A stretch of 64,000 bases of DNA from positions 1 to 64,000 of the forward strand of contig NZ_MPDK01000003.1 of NCBI RefSeq assembly GCF_003144315.1. The letters are read 5' to 3'. Origin of the DNA: Sulfoacidibacillus thermotolerans. GTDB lineage: Bacteria; Bacillota; Bacilli; Alicyclobacillales; SLC66. The notes beneath the pieces are model-generated. The model had not been told where the DNA came from. It searched no databases and worked only from the letters and a program-made list of their open reading frames with translations. Each line of letters begins with the position of its first letter. The first letter of the stretch is position 1. Of the stretch, positions 55,307 through 63,304 are shown piece by piece. A program made the position numbers and the translations under genes.

Positions 55307-55666
55307 TTACATAATGATAGGGGTAAACCCTTGTTTGATATACTCTGCGATACTTGGATGACCATTGATTGCGTGGAGCGCTGTGATTCCAGACTGCAAT
55401 ACAGGGTCAGCAACGCCCATTGCGGTCGTGCAATATTCACAAACGCCAGTAATGACTCCTGCTTCTTTTAGTTGTTGGTACAATTTGTGAGTTGGACGAT
55501 CAGTGTTTGTGATAAATCCTGCAAGCGATTTTACGCCAGCACCGTCAAAGATCATTTGTACTTGAATGCCAGCGTCATGCAGTTCTTTTCCATACATGAG
55601 TGCGTGCGCAGCTTTTGCACCTTCTGTGTCAGAGGCGTGAACGATAATGATAAATTTTTGATTCAA
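55307..55666 (-). CDS. DsrE-like sulfur-relay family protein
   Basis: DsrE/TusD-like proteins carry sulfur on a cysteine. The 119-aa product has KFIIIVHASDTEGAKAAHAL near the N-terminus, IQVQMIFDGAGVKSL in the middle and a CEYC pair (about residue 80) in VITGVCEYCTTAMG. TTG 55666 is preferred because AAAGGATGAG lies just upstream, whereas the ATG at 55675 overlaps that site; the frame is open back to 55735. It lies 25 bases before the aldolase gene on the same strand, so the DsrE-like, aldolase and glutaredoxin genes may form one unit. Confidence 0.82.
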   Translation of the reverse strand: MNQKFIIIVHASDTEGAKAAHALMYGKELHDAGIQVQMIFDGAGVKSLAGFITNTDRPTHKLYQQLKEAGVITGVCEYCTTAMGVADPVLQSGITALHAINGHPSIAEYIKQGFTPIIM

Positions 55667-55899
55667 AATTCTCATCCTTTCGTAGATCATGATGATAAAA
55701 TCATTGTACTGATAATAACAGTATATGTCAAGCAAGATTCCGAGAACTCATTTACAGTATGAAGGATTCGATACAAACTATCCAGGAAGAGATTTTCTGG
55801 AAAACTATTTTTTTCAGGAGGAAAATATCAGCAAAATAGCGAATAAAACGAATCAGAGAAGAAGCATGGCTTTTTTAAAATAGGAAAAGGGGTGTTGAT

Positions 55900-57915
55900 T
55901 TGAAAAGTCAAAAAAAGTCTAGTGTTGTCTTGCTGAGTCTGCTGTTTACTTTGCTTACTGCGCCAGTAGCAATGGCGCAATCCACTGTGCCTTCTCAGTC
56001 ATCGCAACCTATGCTTGTAGCGCTCGGTGATTCCATCACCTTTGGATATAACCTTGGCAATAATAAAGCACCTTCTAAAGAAGCGTTCCCGTATTTAATA
56101 GGAAAAGCAAAAGGGTATCGTGTCACTGACCTAGGAGTACCGGGGTTTACATCCGAAGATCTGCTCAAAGCATTAAATTCTCCACAGTATACAAAACAGA
56201 TTCAAAAAGCGAGTGTGATTACACTCGATATTGGCAGCAATGACATTTTACAGCCAGCCATCAAGGATGGATTACTTACTACAGGTAATTCTAATGGATC
56301 ACTTACAATTGCACAAAAAATTCAATTTGCAAATGCAATTACATTGTTTGGGCAAAATCTTCATTCGATTCTTTTGAGAATTCATTCGTTGAATCCACAT
56401 GCACGGTTGGTCTTGTATAACATTTATGATCCGATCCCGCTTGCTTTGCACCCGTTGCGTAGGACGAGTGAAAAACTAATTCAAGCAGAAAATGTAGTGA
56501 TCAGCGCAGAAGCTAAACAAGAGGGAATTTCTGTAGCAAATGCGTATCAGGCGTTCAATTTGCATTTGGCGACGTATGTAAAGCCTGGCCATGTACATCC
56601 GACTCTTGCTGGCCAAGAGGAACTCGCAAACTTAGGCTTAACAATCTTATCAAGGCCTATTCCGGTTCCAGATTATCAAGACAAGGTGAATTTCGTCTTT
56701 GATTTTCTAGCGTTGCTAGGAGAAAGTCCTGATGCTACAGGACACTCCCCATTTAAAGATGTTCCTACGCATTCTTACTTTTGGGGATATGTGCATAAAG
56801 CCTTAGATCTGCACTTGCTTTCCCCACAATCAGCCACAATCTTTGGAGCTGCTTCCGATGTGACGCGCAGTGAAGCGGCTGACATCGCGGTGCGTTTTCT
56901 TCACATCCATCTGCAAAAAGGTGAAAGTGCATTGACGTGGGCGAATCGCACTGGATTATTTGCGGATTTAGGCGATTTACCAGATATGACCTTGCGCGAT
57001 GAAGTATTTTTTACGGGCAGAGTCGCTGCTCTTGAAACGCACACAGAACAAGTTTTGCCTGCTACTTGGCATATGACAACAGCTGCGGCAGATATCTTGC
57101 GCGAAGCCCTGGCCAAGAGTTCAACGGCTCCCTATATGCAAATGAATGCAAGTTTGATTTTAAAGTTTGGCGTTACATTGACCCAAGCAGGAAAACAGGA
57201 TCAAGCGATACAAAGTGTCGTACAGGATATGCAGAATCTTGTTCACATGAACATTCAAACGGAAAAAGGATTTGTGGATGGGAAAAAAGCACTCCATGTC
57301 GTGGTTACGGTGCTTCCAAGTGCTCCTGCTGATTCAACGGCCATGCCTGCGATCAATCAAGTGGAAGAGTATCTAATAAATGGAAAACTGTATTTAAACG
57401 CAGGCTCTGGGTGGGAAGTTGTTCCTGGATTGCAGAACATGCAGAAATTACTATCCGAACAAATGGGGGGCGCAGCGTTTGCGACGGGAATGCTCAAAGA
57501 TATGAACGCGTTGCAGATTGCAGATGGCTATCAATTTGCTGGAAGTTTAAATACAAAACAGCTAGATCAAATGCTAAAAGGTATTCTGTCAACTTTTCCC
57601 TTCCAAGTTGATCAAACAGGAGGAGCATCTTCCTCTGCAACAGAACAATGGCTGTCTACAGTATTGAAAGATATGGAGACGCGGATTGTATTTACAGTTT
57701 TAAAAACTTCAGATGGATTTGAAATGCGTGCGCAGCAGATGCATGCAACAATGCGCTTGCCAGTAGCTAGTTTGCTCGCATTAGGTGGTCAAAATACAAG
57801 TGCAAAGGCGGAATTAGAAAAAGATATTCAAGATTTTACAATCGATGAGCATCTTACCGCTGCAATGACTTACAACCGTACTCCGATAATGGTACCGAGT
57901 CAGTTCACAGCATAA
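55900..57915 (+). CDS. Secreted SGNH/GDSL hydrolase-like protein with SLH-like region
   Basis: A signal peptide (SSVVLLSLLFTLLTAPVAMA) precedes an SGNH domain with the nucleophile in ALGDSITFGYN (S45), the LDIGSNDIL block and a C-terminal HVHPTLAG. The usual D-x-x-H pair appears as G-H-V-H, so the catalytic Asp seems missing. Residues about 275-400 resemble S-layer-homology repeats (FKDVPTHSYFWGYVHKALDL, VTRSEAADIAVRFL). The last 270 residues match no family I can name. The product is 671 aa. TTG 55900 follows AAAAGGGGTG. An acyl-ester hydrolase at the cell surface is the likely class. Confidence 0.85.
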   Translation: MKSQKKSSVVLLSLLFTLLTAPVAMAQSTVPSQSSQPMLVALGDSITFGYNLGNNKAPSKEAFPYLIGKAKGYRVTDLGVPGFTSEDLLKALNSPQYTKQIQKASVITLDIGSNDILQPAIKDGLLTTGNSNGSLTIAQKIQFANAITLFGQNLHSILLRIHSLNPHARLVLYNIYDPIPLALHPLRRTSEKLIQAENVVISAEAKQEGISVANAYQAFNLHLATYVKPGHVHPTLAGQEELANLGLTILSRPIPVPDYQDKVNFVFDFLALLGESPDATGHSPFKDVPTHSYFWGYVHKALDLHLLSPQSATIFGAASDVTRSEAADIAVRFLHIHLQKGESALTWANRTGLFADLGDLPDMTLRDEVFFTGRVAALETHTEQVLPATWHMTTAAADILREALAKSSTAPYMQMNASLILKFGVTLTQAGKQDQAIQSVVQDMQNLVHMNIQTEKGFVDGKKALHVVVTVLPSAPADSTAMPAINQVEEYLINGKLYLNAGSGWEVVPGLQNMQKLLSEQMGGAAFATGMLKDMNALQIADGYQFAGSLNTKQLDQMLKGILSTFPFQVDQTGGASSSATEQWLSTVLKDMETRIVFTVLKTSDGFEMRAQQMHATMRLPVASLLALGGQNTSAKAELEKDIQDFTIDEHLTAAMTYNRTPIMVPSQFTA

Positions 57916-57944
57916 GGGTAGGAGGTCTGGAAGCTAGAAATGAT

Positions 57945-57986
57945 GAAGAAGGCAAATCGTCGATTTCTCGGCAATTTGCCTTCTTC
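57945..57986 (+). terminator. Terminator after the SGNH gene
   Basis: GAAGAAGGCAAAT (57945-57957) and ATTTGCCTTCTTC (57974-57986) form a perfect 13-bp stem with a 16-base loop. The downstream sequence is only moderately T-rich. Confidence 0.75.
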
Positions 57987-58043
57987 ACATTGTATAACAT
58001 TTTTTTGTTAAAACATGATATGATTTGTGAAGAAGAAAAGAGG

Positions 58044-58057
58044 TGAATACGTATTCA
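58044..58057. promoter_or_regulatory. 14-bp palindrome over the deoR-type start
   Basis: TGAATACGTATTCA is a perfect palindrome. It overlaps the Shine-Dalgarno AAAAGAGGTGA and the presumed ATT start of the regulator gene. It is a candidate autoregulatory operator. Confidence 0.6.
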
Positions 58058-58865
58058 TCCGAAGCAAAGGCAGGACGCCTTATTACTATTAATCGCGAAA
58101 CATGGTTTCTTGTCTGTTCGAGAGTTAGCTGAACAGCTTCAGGTTTCTGAAATGACAATCCGACGAGATTTGCGTGTGCTTGAAGAGAAAGGTCTTGTAG
58201 ATTCCGTGACAGGCGGCGTTGAAGTATCGCGCAGTGCAAATGAACCCTCTTTTCATGCGAAGCGCTTATTACAGCAGGCGGAAAAATGGGCGATTGCCAA
58301 AGCTGCGTTGAAATGGATTGAACCCAATATGACCGTCGGGTTTTCTGCAGGGACGACGACGTGGATGTTAGCCAATCGGATGACCGGGTTTCGCGACCTT
58401 ACATTTGTCACAAATTCTACGAATATTGCGCTTGAGTTAAGTCAGCGTGGGTGGTCAAATATCATTTTGTCAGGCGGATATTTTCGCACACCTTCTGACG
58501 CTTTAGTGGGCCCGCTGGCAGAGCGATCATTGCGCATGTTGCATGTGGATGTACTCTTTCTAGGGGTGCATGGTCTTGATGTCGGACAAGGACTCACGAC
58601 GCCGAATCTCTCTGAAGCAGCAGTTGATCGACTTTTTATGGAGCGGGCAAGTAAAGTGATCGTCTTGTGCGATCACACGAAATGGGGGATAAGGGCGCTT
58701 GCGCACATCGCAAATCTGGATGAGGTGGACTTGGTGATTACTGATGATGGGGTGAGTTCTCACGCAGTGCGGGCGCTTTCTGACCACGGGATTGAGGTCG
58801 TAATCGCACCATGTGAAGAACTGCCTAAGGCAATGAAGTTTTCGGAAGAAAGAAGAGATCGGTGA
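58053..58865 (+). CDS. DeoR-family regulator of the galactose operon, probable ATT start
   Basis: The regulator has an N-terminal DeoR helix-turn-helix (SVRELAEQLQVSEMTIRRDL) and a sugar-phosphate-sensing domain (VGFSAGTTTWMLANRM, SGGYFRTPSDALVGPLAERSL). The first canonical start in frame is TTG 58110, but this would cut the first DNA-binding helix. Upstream codons 58053-58109 encode HPKQRQDALLLLIAKHGFL, which fits the family, and AAAAGAGGTGA lies 6 bases before ATT 58053. I therefore extend the gene to ATT (270 aa). A one-base sequencing error is the alternative. Its stop overlaps the galT ATG. Confidence 0.82.
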   Translation: MHPKQRQDALLLLIAKHGFLSVRELAEQLQVSEMTIRRDLRVLEEKGLVDSVTGGVEVSRSANEPSFHAKRLLQQAEKWAIAKAALKWIEPNMTVGFSAGTTTWMLANRMTGFRDLTFVTNSTNIALELSQRGWSNIILSGGYFRTPSDALVGPLAERSLRMLHVDVLFLGVHGLDVGQGLTTPNLSEAAVDRLFMERASKVIVLCDHTKWGIRALAHIANLDEVDLVITDDGVSSHAVRALSDHGIEVVIAPCEELPKAMKFSEERRDR

Positions 58866-59854
58866 TGACAGAACTGCGTTACAATCCTTTGTTGCAAGAC
58901 TGGACGATGGTAGCTGCAAATCGGCAAAATCGGCCGAATTTACCTCTGGACTTTTGCCCGTTTTGTCCTGGTTCCGGGAAAGTACCGGAAAATTATGAGG
59001 TCTATATCTATGAGAATGATTTTCCGACACTGTCTCCTCATCCTGCAGAACCTGATGATGTGTCGACCGGGCTCTATAAAACAGCGCCAGCTTACGGGAA
59101 GTGTGAAGTGGTCTTGTATTCACAGGATCACGAAGCATCGATTTCCAAATTAAAGGTTACCCAGATCCGCAAAGTCGTCGATGCATGGACGGAGCGATTT
59201 GTTGAACTAGCGAAAGATCCGCTTCATCAATATGTGTTAATTTTCGAAAACCGCGGCCGTGAAGTAGGGGTGACAATGCCACACCCGCATGGGCAAATTT
59301 ATGCGTATCCGTATGTTCCTTTAAAACTGGCGACGGAGTTAAATGCGACAAAGGTGCATTACGAACAGCATGGGGAGTGTTTACTCTGTGCGATGAATCG
59401 AGAAGAACAGACATTTGCAGGGCGAATGATTCTTGAAACCGATTATTTTACAAGTTATATTCCATTTTTCACAGATTATCCTTATGGTGTTTTTATTGTG
59501 AGTAAAGCTCATAAAACGGCACTGCCGGATTTTACGACTGCAGAACGCAATGATCTCGCACTCATTTTAAAGCGCGTCACGGCAGGAATGGACGCTCTAT
59601 ATCTGCGTGATTTTCCTTATATGATGGTTTTGCATCAGCGCCCTGTAAATGGTGCGGATGTGGAGTTGCATTATCATTTCCATATTGAGTTTTATCCCCC
59701 CCTTCGATCAGAAGACAAATTAAAATATCTCGCTTCCTCAGAAACGGGTGCATGGGCGCCTTGCAATCCGACTGCTGTTGAAGAAACGGCAGCCATCTTA
59801 CGGAGTGCCGTAGCGAGAGCGACGAATGAGAAAGGGGAGATGCGCGATGAGTGA
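58865..59854 (+). CDS. galT: Galactose-1-phosphate uridylyltransferase
   Basis: GalT exchanges UMP between UDP-glucose and galactose-1-phosphate in the Leloir pathway. The 329-aa protein has the nucleophile His motif TMPHPHGQIYAYPY, the zinc pair FCPFCPGSG and a second pair CLLCAM, and FENRGREVG. ATG 58865 overlaps the upstream stop (TGATG), indicating translational coupling. The downstream galK overlaps by 8 bases. Confidence 0.95.
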   Translation: MTELRYNPLLQDWTMVAANRQNRPNLPLDFCPFCPGSGKVPENYEVYIYENDFPTLSPHPAEPDDVSTGLYKTAPAYGKCEVVLYSQDHEASISKLKVTQIRKVVDAWTERFVELAKDPLHQYVLIFENRGREVGVTMPHPHGQIYAYPYVPLKLATELNATKVHYEQHGECLLCAMNREEQTFAGRMILETDYFTSYIPFFTDYPYGVFIVSKAHKTALPDFTTAERNDLALILKRVTAGMDALYLRDFPYMMVLHQRPVNGADVELHYHFHIEFYPPLRSEDKLKYLASSETGAWAPCNPTAVEETAAILRSAVARATNEKGEMRDE

Positions 59855-61049
59855 TTCGTTGCTCTTGCAAGCATTAGAGTCGTTTCTTGCATTCTCTCCT
59901 GGACCGCAAGAGGAAGTGCGTGTGTTTTTTGCACCTGGACGCGTAAATCTAATCGGCGAACATCTCGATTACAATGGTGGATATGTTCTTCCGGCTGCAT
60001 TGACGCAAGGGATCTGGTTGTTTGTGCGACCGCGCAGGGACAACCATGCGCGTTTTCGCTCACTGCATTATGAGCGCGCGGTGGATGTGCGGCTCTCGCA
60101 ACTGACTTATGATCGCCGCGATGATTTTGCGAATTATCCAAAGGGCGTGTTATGGGCGTTTGCTGAAAAAGGATTGACGATACAAGGAGGCGATTATTTC
60201 TTTGCTGGGAATTTGCCTAGTCAAGCAGGGCTATCGAGTTCAGCAGCTCTAGAAATGGTCACTGCTTTCGCTGTCAATAAGCTGGTTGGGGACCCACTTT
60301 CTCTTACCCAGTTAGCGTTACTTGCACAGTCAGCGGAGAATCGTTTTGTCGGAGTAAATTGTGGCATTATGGATCAATTTGCTGTTGGACTTGGCAAGTC
60401 TGGTCATGCGTTGCTTTTGCAAACTGCATCGTTGCAGTATGAACACATTCCTTTTTTGGCTGAAGGGATCCAAATTGTGATCACAAATACCAACAAGCGT
60501 CGAGAATTGACAGATTCTAAATACAATGAGCGCCGTAAGCAGTGTGACGAGCTGTTAAAACAGGTGCAACAAGTTGAACCTTATGTGCGCGGGTTGGCGG
60601 ATGTGACTGAAGCGATGTGGGAAACGATAGCGCCTCGTTTGCATGATGCGATTCTAGTCAAACGCGGTCGCCATGTGGTTTTGGAAAATGCGCGAGTAAT
60701 TGCTGCAGCCGCAGCATTGCGCAATAAAAACCTGCCGTTGTTTGGTTCCCTGATGAACGCTTCTCACGAGTCGCTGCGCGAAGATTATGAAGTAACTGGG
60801 CGCGAATTAGATGCACTTGCGACGGCTGCTTGGGAAGCTCCTGGTTGTATTGGTTCACGTATGACAGGAGCAGGATTTGGCGGTTGTACGGTAAGTTTAG
60901 TGGAAACAGGAGCTGTTGACACGTTTCAACGGGCTGTTCACGAATCGTATTTGCAATCGGTAGGACTTGAACCAAGCTTTTATGTGAGTGACTTTGGCGA
61001 TGGAGTGCGTGAAGTGACAGAGGAGGTATTTGCCCTATGGCAGTGTTAG
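59847..61049 (+). CDS. galK: Galactokinase
   Basis: GalK phosphorylates galactose at C1. The 400-aa product has the galactokinase signature APGRVNLIGEHLDYNGGYVLP, the GHMP loop LPSQAGLSSSAALEM, and the C-terminal GSRMTGAGFGGC. ATG 59847 has AAAGGGGAG upstream; ATG 59826 lies before that site. It overlaps galT by 8 bases and galE by 13. Confidence 0.96.
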   Translation: MSDSLLLQALESFLAFSPGPQEEVRVFFAPGRVNLIGEHLDYNGGYVLPAALTQGIWLFVRPRRDNHARFRSLHYERAVDVRLSQLTYDRRDDFANYPKGVLWAFAEKGLTIQGGDYFFAGNLPSQAGLSSSAALEMVTAFAVNKLVGDPLSLTQLALLAQSAENRFVGVNCGIMDQFAVGLGKSGHALLLQTASLQYEHIPFLAEGIQIVITNTNKRRELTDSKYNERRKQCDELLKQVQQVEPYVRGLADVTEAMWETIAPRLHDAILVKRGRHVVLENARVIAAAAALRNKNLPLFGSLMNASHESLREDYEVTGRELDALATAAWEAPGCIGSRMTGAGFGGCTVSLVETGAVDTFQRAVHESYLQSVGLEPSFYVSDFGDGVREVTEEVFALWQC

Positions 61050-62023
61050 TAACGGGAGGAGCAGGGTATATTGGCAGTCATACAGTTGCTGAGTTAAATG
61101 AACACGGGTTTGAGGTTATTGTTCTTGATCATCTATTAAACGGACATCGTCAGGCGCTTTTTGGAACCACCTTGTATGAGGGAGACATCGCAGATCACAA
61201 GTTGATTGCTGAAATAATTAAAAAGCATGCCATTGATACAGTTGTGCATTTTGCGGCAATGTCTTTGGTAGGAGAAAGTGTGCAAAAACCGTTGGATTAC
61301 TATGAAGCAAATGTTTGTAAGACCCGCGCTTTACTTCAGACATTGGCTGAACTCGGTGTGCAGCGGTTTGTGTTTTCTTCTACAGCAGCAGTGTATGGGG
61401 AGCCGGTACAGGTGCCGATTAGTGAGCAGCATCAAACGTCTCCCACAAACCCTTACGGAGATACAAAACTTTCTATCGAACACATGCTTCGTTGGTGCTA
61501 TAACGCGTATGGAATGCATTCAATTAGTTTGCGCTATTTTAATGCTGCAGGCGCGCATCTCACTTTGCCAATTGGTGAAGACCATCGCCCAGAAACGCAT
61601 CTGATTCCACTTGTTGTGCAGGCTGCATTGGGTCAGCGTGAACATGTGACAGTGTTTGGAGAGGATTACGAGACGAGAGATGGTACTTGTGTACGCGATT
61701 ACGTCCACGTTATGGACTTAGCGTCCGCCCATCGGTTGGCTGTAGAACGGCTAAGACATCAACAAGGAGTTGACGTATTTAACTTAGGCAATGGCAAAGG
61801 CTTTTCGGTCAAAGAAGTAATCGATGTGGTCAGTCGAGTAACAGGGAGAACGGTGCCAACAATCTATGGTGCCCGTCGAGCAGGTGACCCTGCTGTTTTG
61901 GTGGCATCTTCTGCCAAAGCAAAAGAACAACTAAACTGGGTTTTGCGGCACAGCGATCTTGAAACCATTGTATCTTCCGCTGTGAATTGGCATTCTCGTC
62001 ATCCCGGGGGATTTAACGAATGA
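61037..62023 (+). CDS. galE: UDP-glucose 4-epimerase
   Basis: GalE interconverts UDP-galactose and UDP-glucose and holds NAD tightly. The 328-aa protein has the Rossmann motif VTGGAGYIGSHTVAEL, the catalytic Ser region FSSTAAVYGE, the YxxxK pair in NPYGDTKLS and the RYFNAAGA motif. GAGGAGG precedes the ATG inside galK. The stop overlaps the next gene's ATG, so the four genes from galT are tightly coupled. Confidence 0.96.
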   Translation: MAVLVTGGAGYIGSHTVAELNEHGFEVIVLDHLLNGHRQALFGTTLYEGDIADHKLIAEIIKKHAIDTVVHFAAMSLVGESVQKPLDYYEANVCKTRALLQTLAELGVQRFVFSSTAAVYGEPVQVPISEQHQTSPTNPYGDTKLSIEHMLRWCYNAYGMHSISLRYFNAAGAHLTLPIGEDHRPETHLIPLVVQAALGQREHVTVFGEDYETRDGTCVRDYVHVMDLASAHRLAVERLRHQQGVDVFNLGNGKGFSVKEVIDVVSRVTGRTVPTIYGARRAGDPAVLVASSAKAKEQLNWVLRHSDLETIVSSAVNWHSRHPGGFNE

Positions 62024-63156
62024 ATCGAAATGAGAAAGAGGACGTGGTAGATCTCTATGGGGATCGAGCGCACACGGCCGTTTTGCACAGACGTGTGGCG
62101 CAATTGTTAGAAGAATACGCTTTAGATGCGATCGTATTGCAAACGCGCGCAAATTTTTCCTGGCTAACAGGGGGGCGTGATAATCACATCGTCAATGCGT
62201 CAGAGACGGGTGTGGCGTCACTTGTCGTTTTCCCCGATCGCATCGTCTGTGTAACGACAAGTATGGAAGAACGGAGGATCAGAGAAGAAGAGATCGGTGC
62301 ACTTGACATTGAAATCATTTCTGGAGATTGGACTGTAGGTATTCAACCTCTCTATGAGCGCCTGTTCAAAGGTAAAAAAATCGGTGCAGACACTTTATTG
62401 GCAGGTACTACAGATGTCACTGCGCCATTGGCACGCGCAAGGCGCCCTTTCACTGCGTTGCAAATCAAACAGTACCGTGCGGTTAGTCAATTGGCTGTGC
62501 AAGTTTTAGAAGAAACAGGAAAATCGCTTTTACCAGGTATGCAAGAACACGCCATTGCAGCGCGAATATCTGCAAATGTGATGGCCTTGGGTGCGTCTCC
62601 GATTGTGACACTTGTTGCGACTGATGATCGCATCTTGCGTTATCGCCATCCCATTCCAACTGTACAGGTACTTCAACGCGATGCAATGCTTGTCTTGTGT
62701 GCGCAAAAATATGGACTTGTCGCAAATGTAACACGTTTTGTGCATGTTGGCCGCATTGCTCCTGAATTGCGTGACCGCCAAGAGCGATGCACGATGATCG
62801 ACGTAAAAATGAATGCTGCTACACGGCCTGGTGTACGTGTTGGTGATGTCGTTGCCACAGGTCTAAAAGCTTATGCAGAGGCTGGTTATCCAGATGATTG
62901 GAAGCTTTTGCATCAAGGGGGCCCCACTGGGTATTTCTCTCGTGAATATTTTGCGACCCTTGACTCTGACGATGTGATTCAAGAGGGCGAGGCATATGCT
63001 TGGAACCCAGCTCTTGCAGGATTTAAATCCGAAGACACGTTACTTGTCGGCGCGTATCACAATGAGTTTCTCACGCACAGCGGGAATTGGGTTTACCAAT
63101 CCATTTCATACAACGGAGAGGTGTTTCAACGTCCGATCATCTTGGAAGTTGAATGA
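62020..63156 (+). CDS. M24-family (creatinase-like) protein lacking metal ligands
   Basis: The 378-aa protein has the two-domain layout of aminopeptidase P/creatinase: an N-terminal creatinase-like domain (residues about 20-150) with NFSWLTGGRDN and a pita-bread domain. Of the five metal ligands expected in M24 peptidases, the two Asp appear as Cys and Asn (LVLCAQKYGLVANVTR), and the first Glu appears as Asn (AYAWNPALAGF). The His in LLHQGGPTGY and the Glu in FKSEDT remain. A metal-free hydrolase like creatinase, or a pseudoenzyme, is therefore likely. It is translationally coupled to galE (ATGA overlap), so it may act on a galactose-related compound, which is speculation. Confidence 0.82.
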   Translation: MNRNEKEDVVDLYGDRAHTAVLHRRVAQLLEEYALDAIVLQTRANFSWLTGGRDNHIVNASETGVASLVVFPDRIVCVTTSMEERRIREEEIGALDIEIISGDWTVGIQPLYERLFKGKKIGADTLLAGTTDVTAPLARARRPFTALQIKQYRAVSQLAVQVLEETGKSLLPGMQEHAIAARISANVMALGASPIVTLVATDDRILRYRHPIPTVQVLQRDAMLVLCAQKYGLVANVTRFVHVGRIAPELRDRQERCTMIDVKMNAATRPGVRVGDVVATGLKAYAEAGYPDDWKLLHQGGPTGYFSREYFATLDSDDVIQEGEAYAWNPALAGFKSEDTLLVGAYHNEFLTHSGNWVYQSISYNGEVFQRPIILEVE

Positions 63157-63190
63157 AAGAGGGAAGGGTAAAACTGGATACGCGATTTCT

Positions 63191-63218
63191 TTGATATCTA
63201 GTAAAGTATAATTATAAT
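63191..63218 (+). promoter_or_regulatory. Possible SigA promoter before the last gene
   Basis: TTGATA (63191-63196) and TATAAT (63213-63218) have a 16-base spacer; a second TATAAT lies at 63207-63212. The gene starts about 90 bases further on. Confidence 0.5.
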
Positions 63219-63304
63219 AAAATCATAGACTCAGCATGTTGCGTGTCCAGCTTACATACAATGCGGCATTGGAGTATTTCAGCTAGGTGCACGGTGGGGG
63301 TTTT

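Noticed and set aside
58110-58865. DeoR-type regulator starting at TTG 58110
   Set aside because: This removes the first helix of the DNA-binding domain, and no Shine-Dalgarno lies before it.
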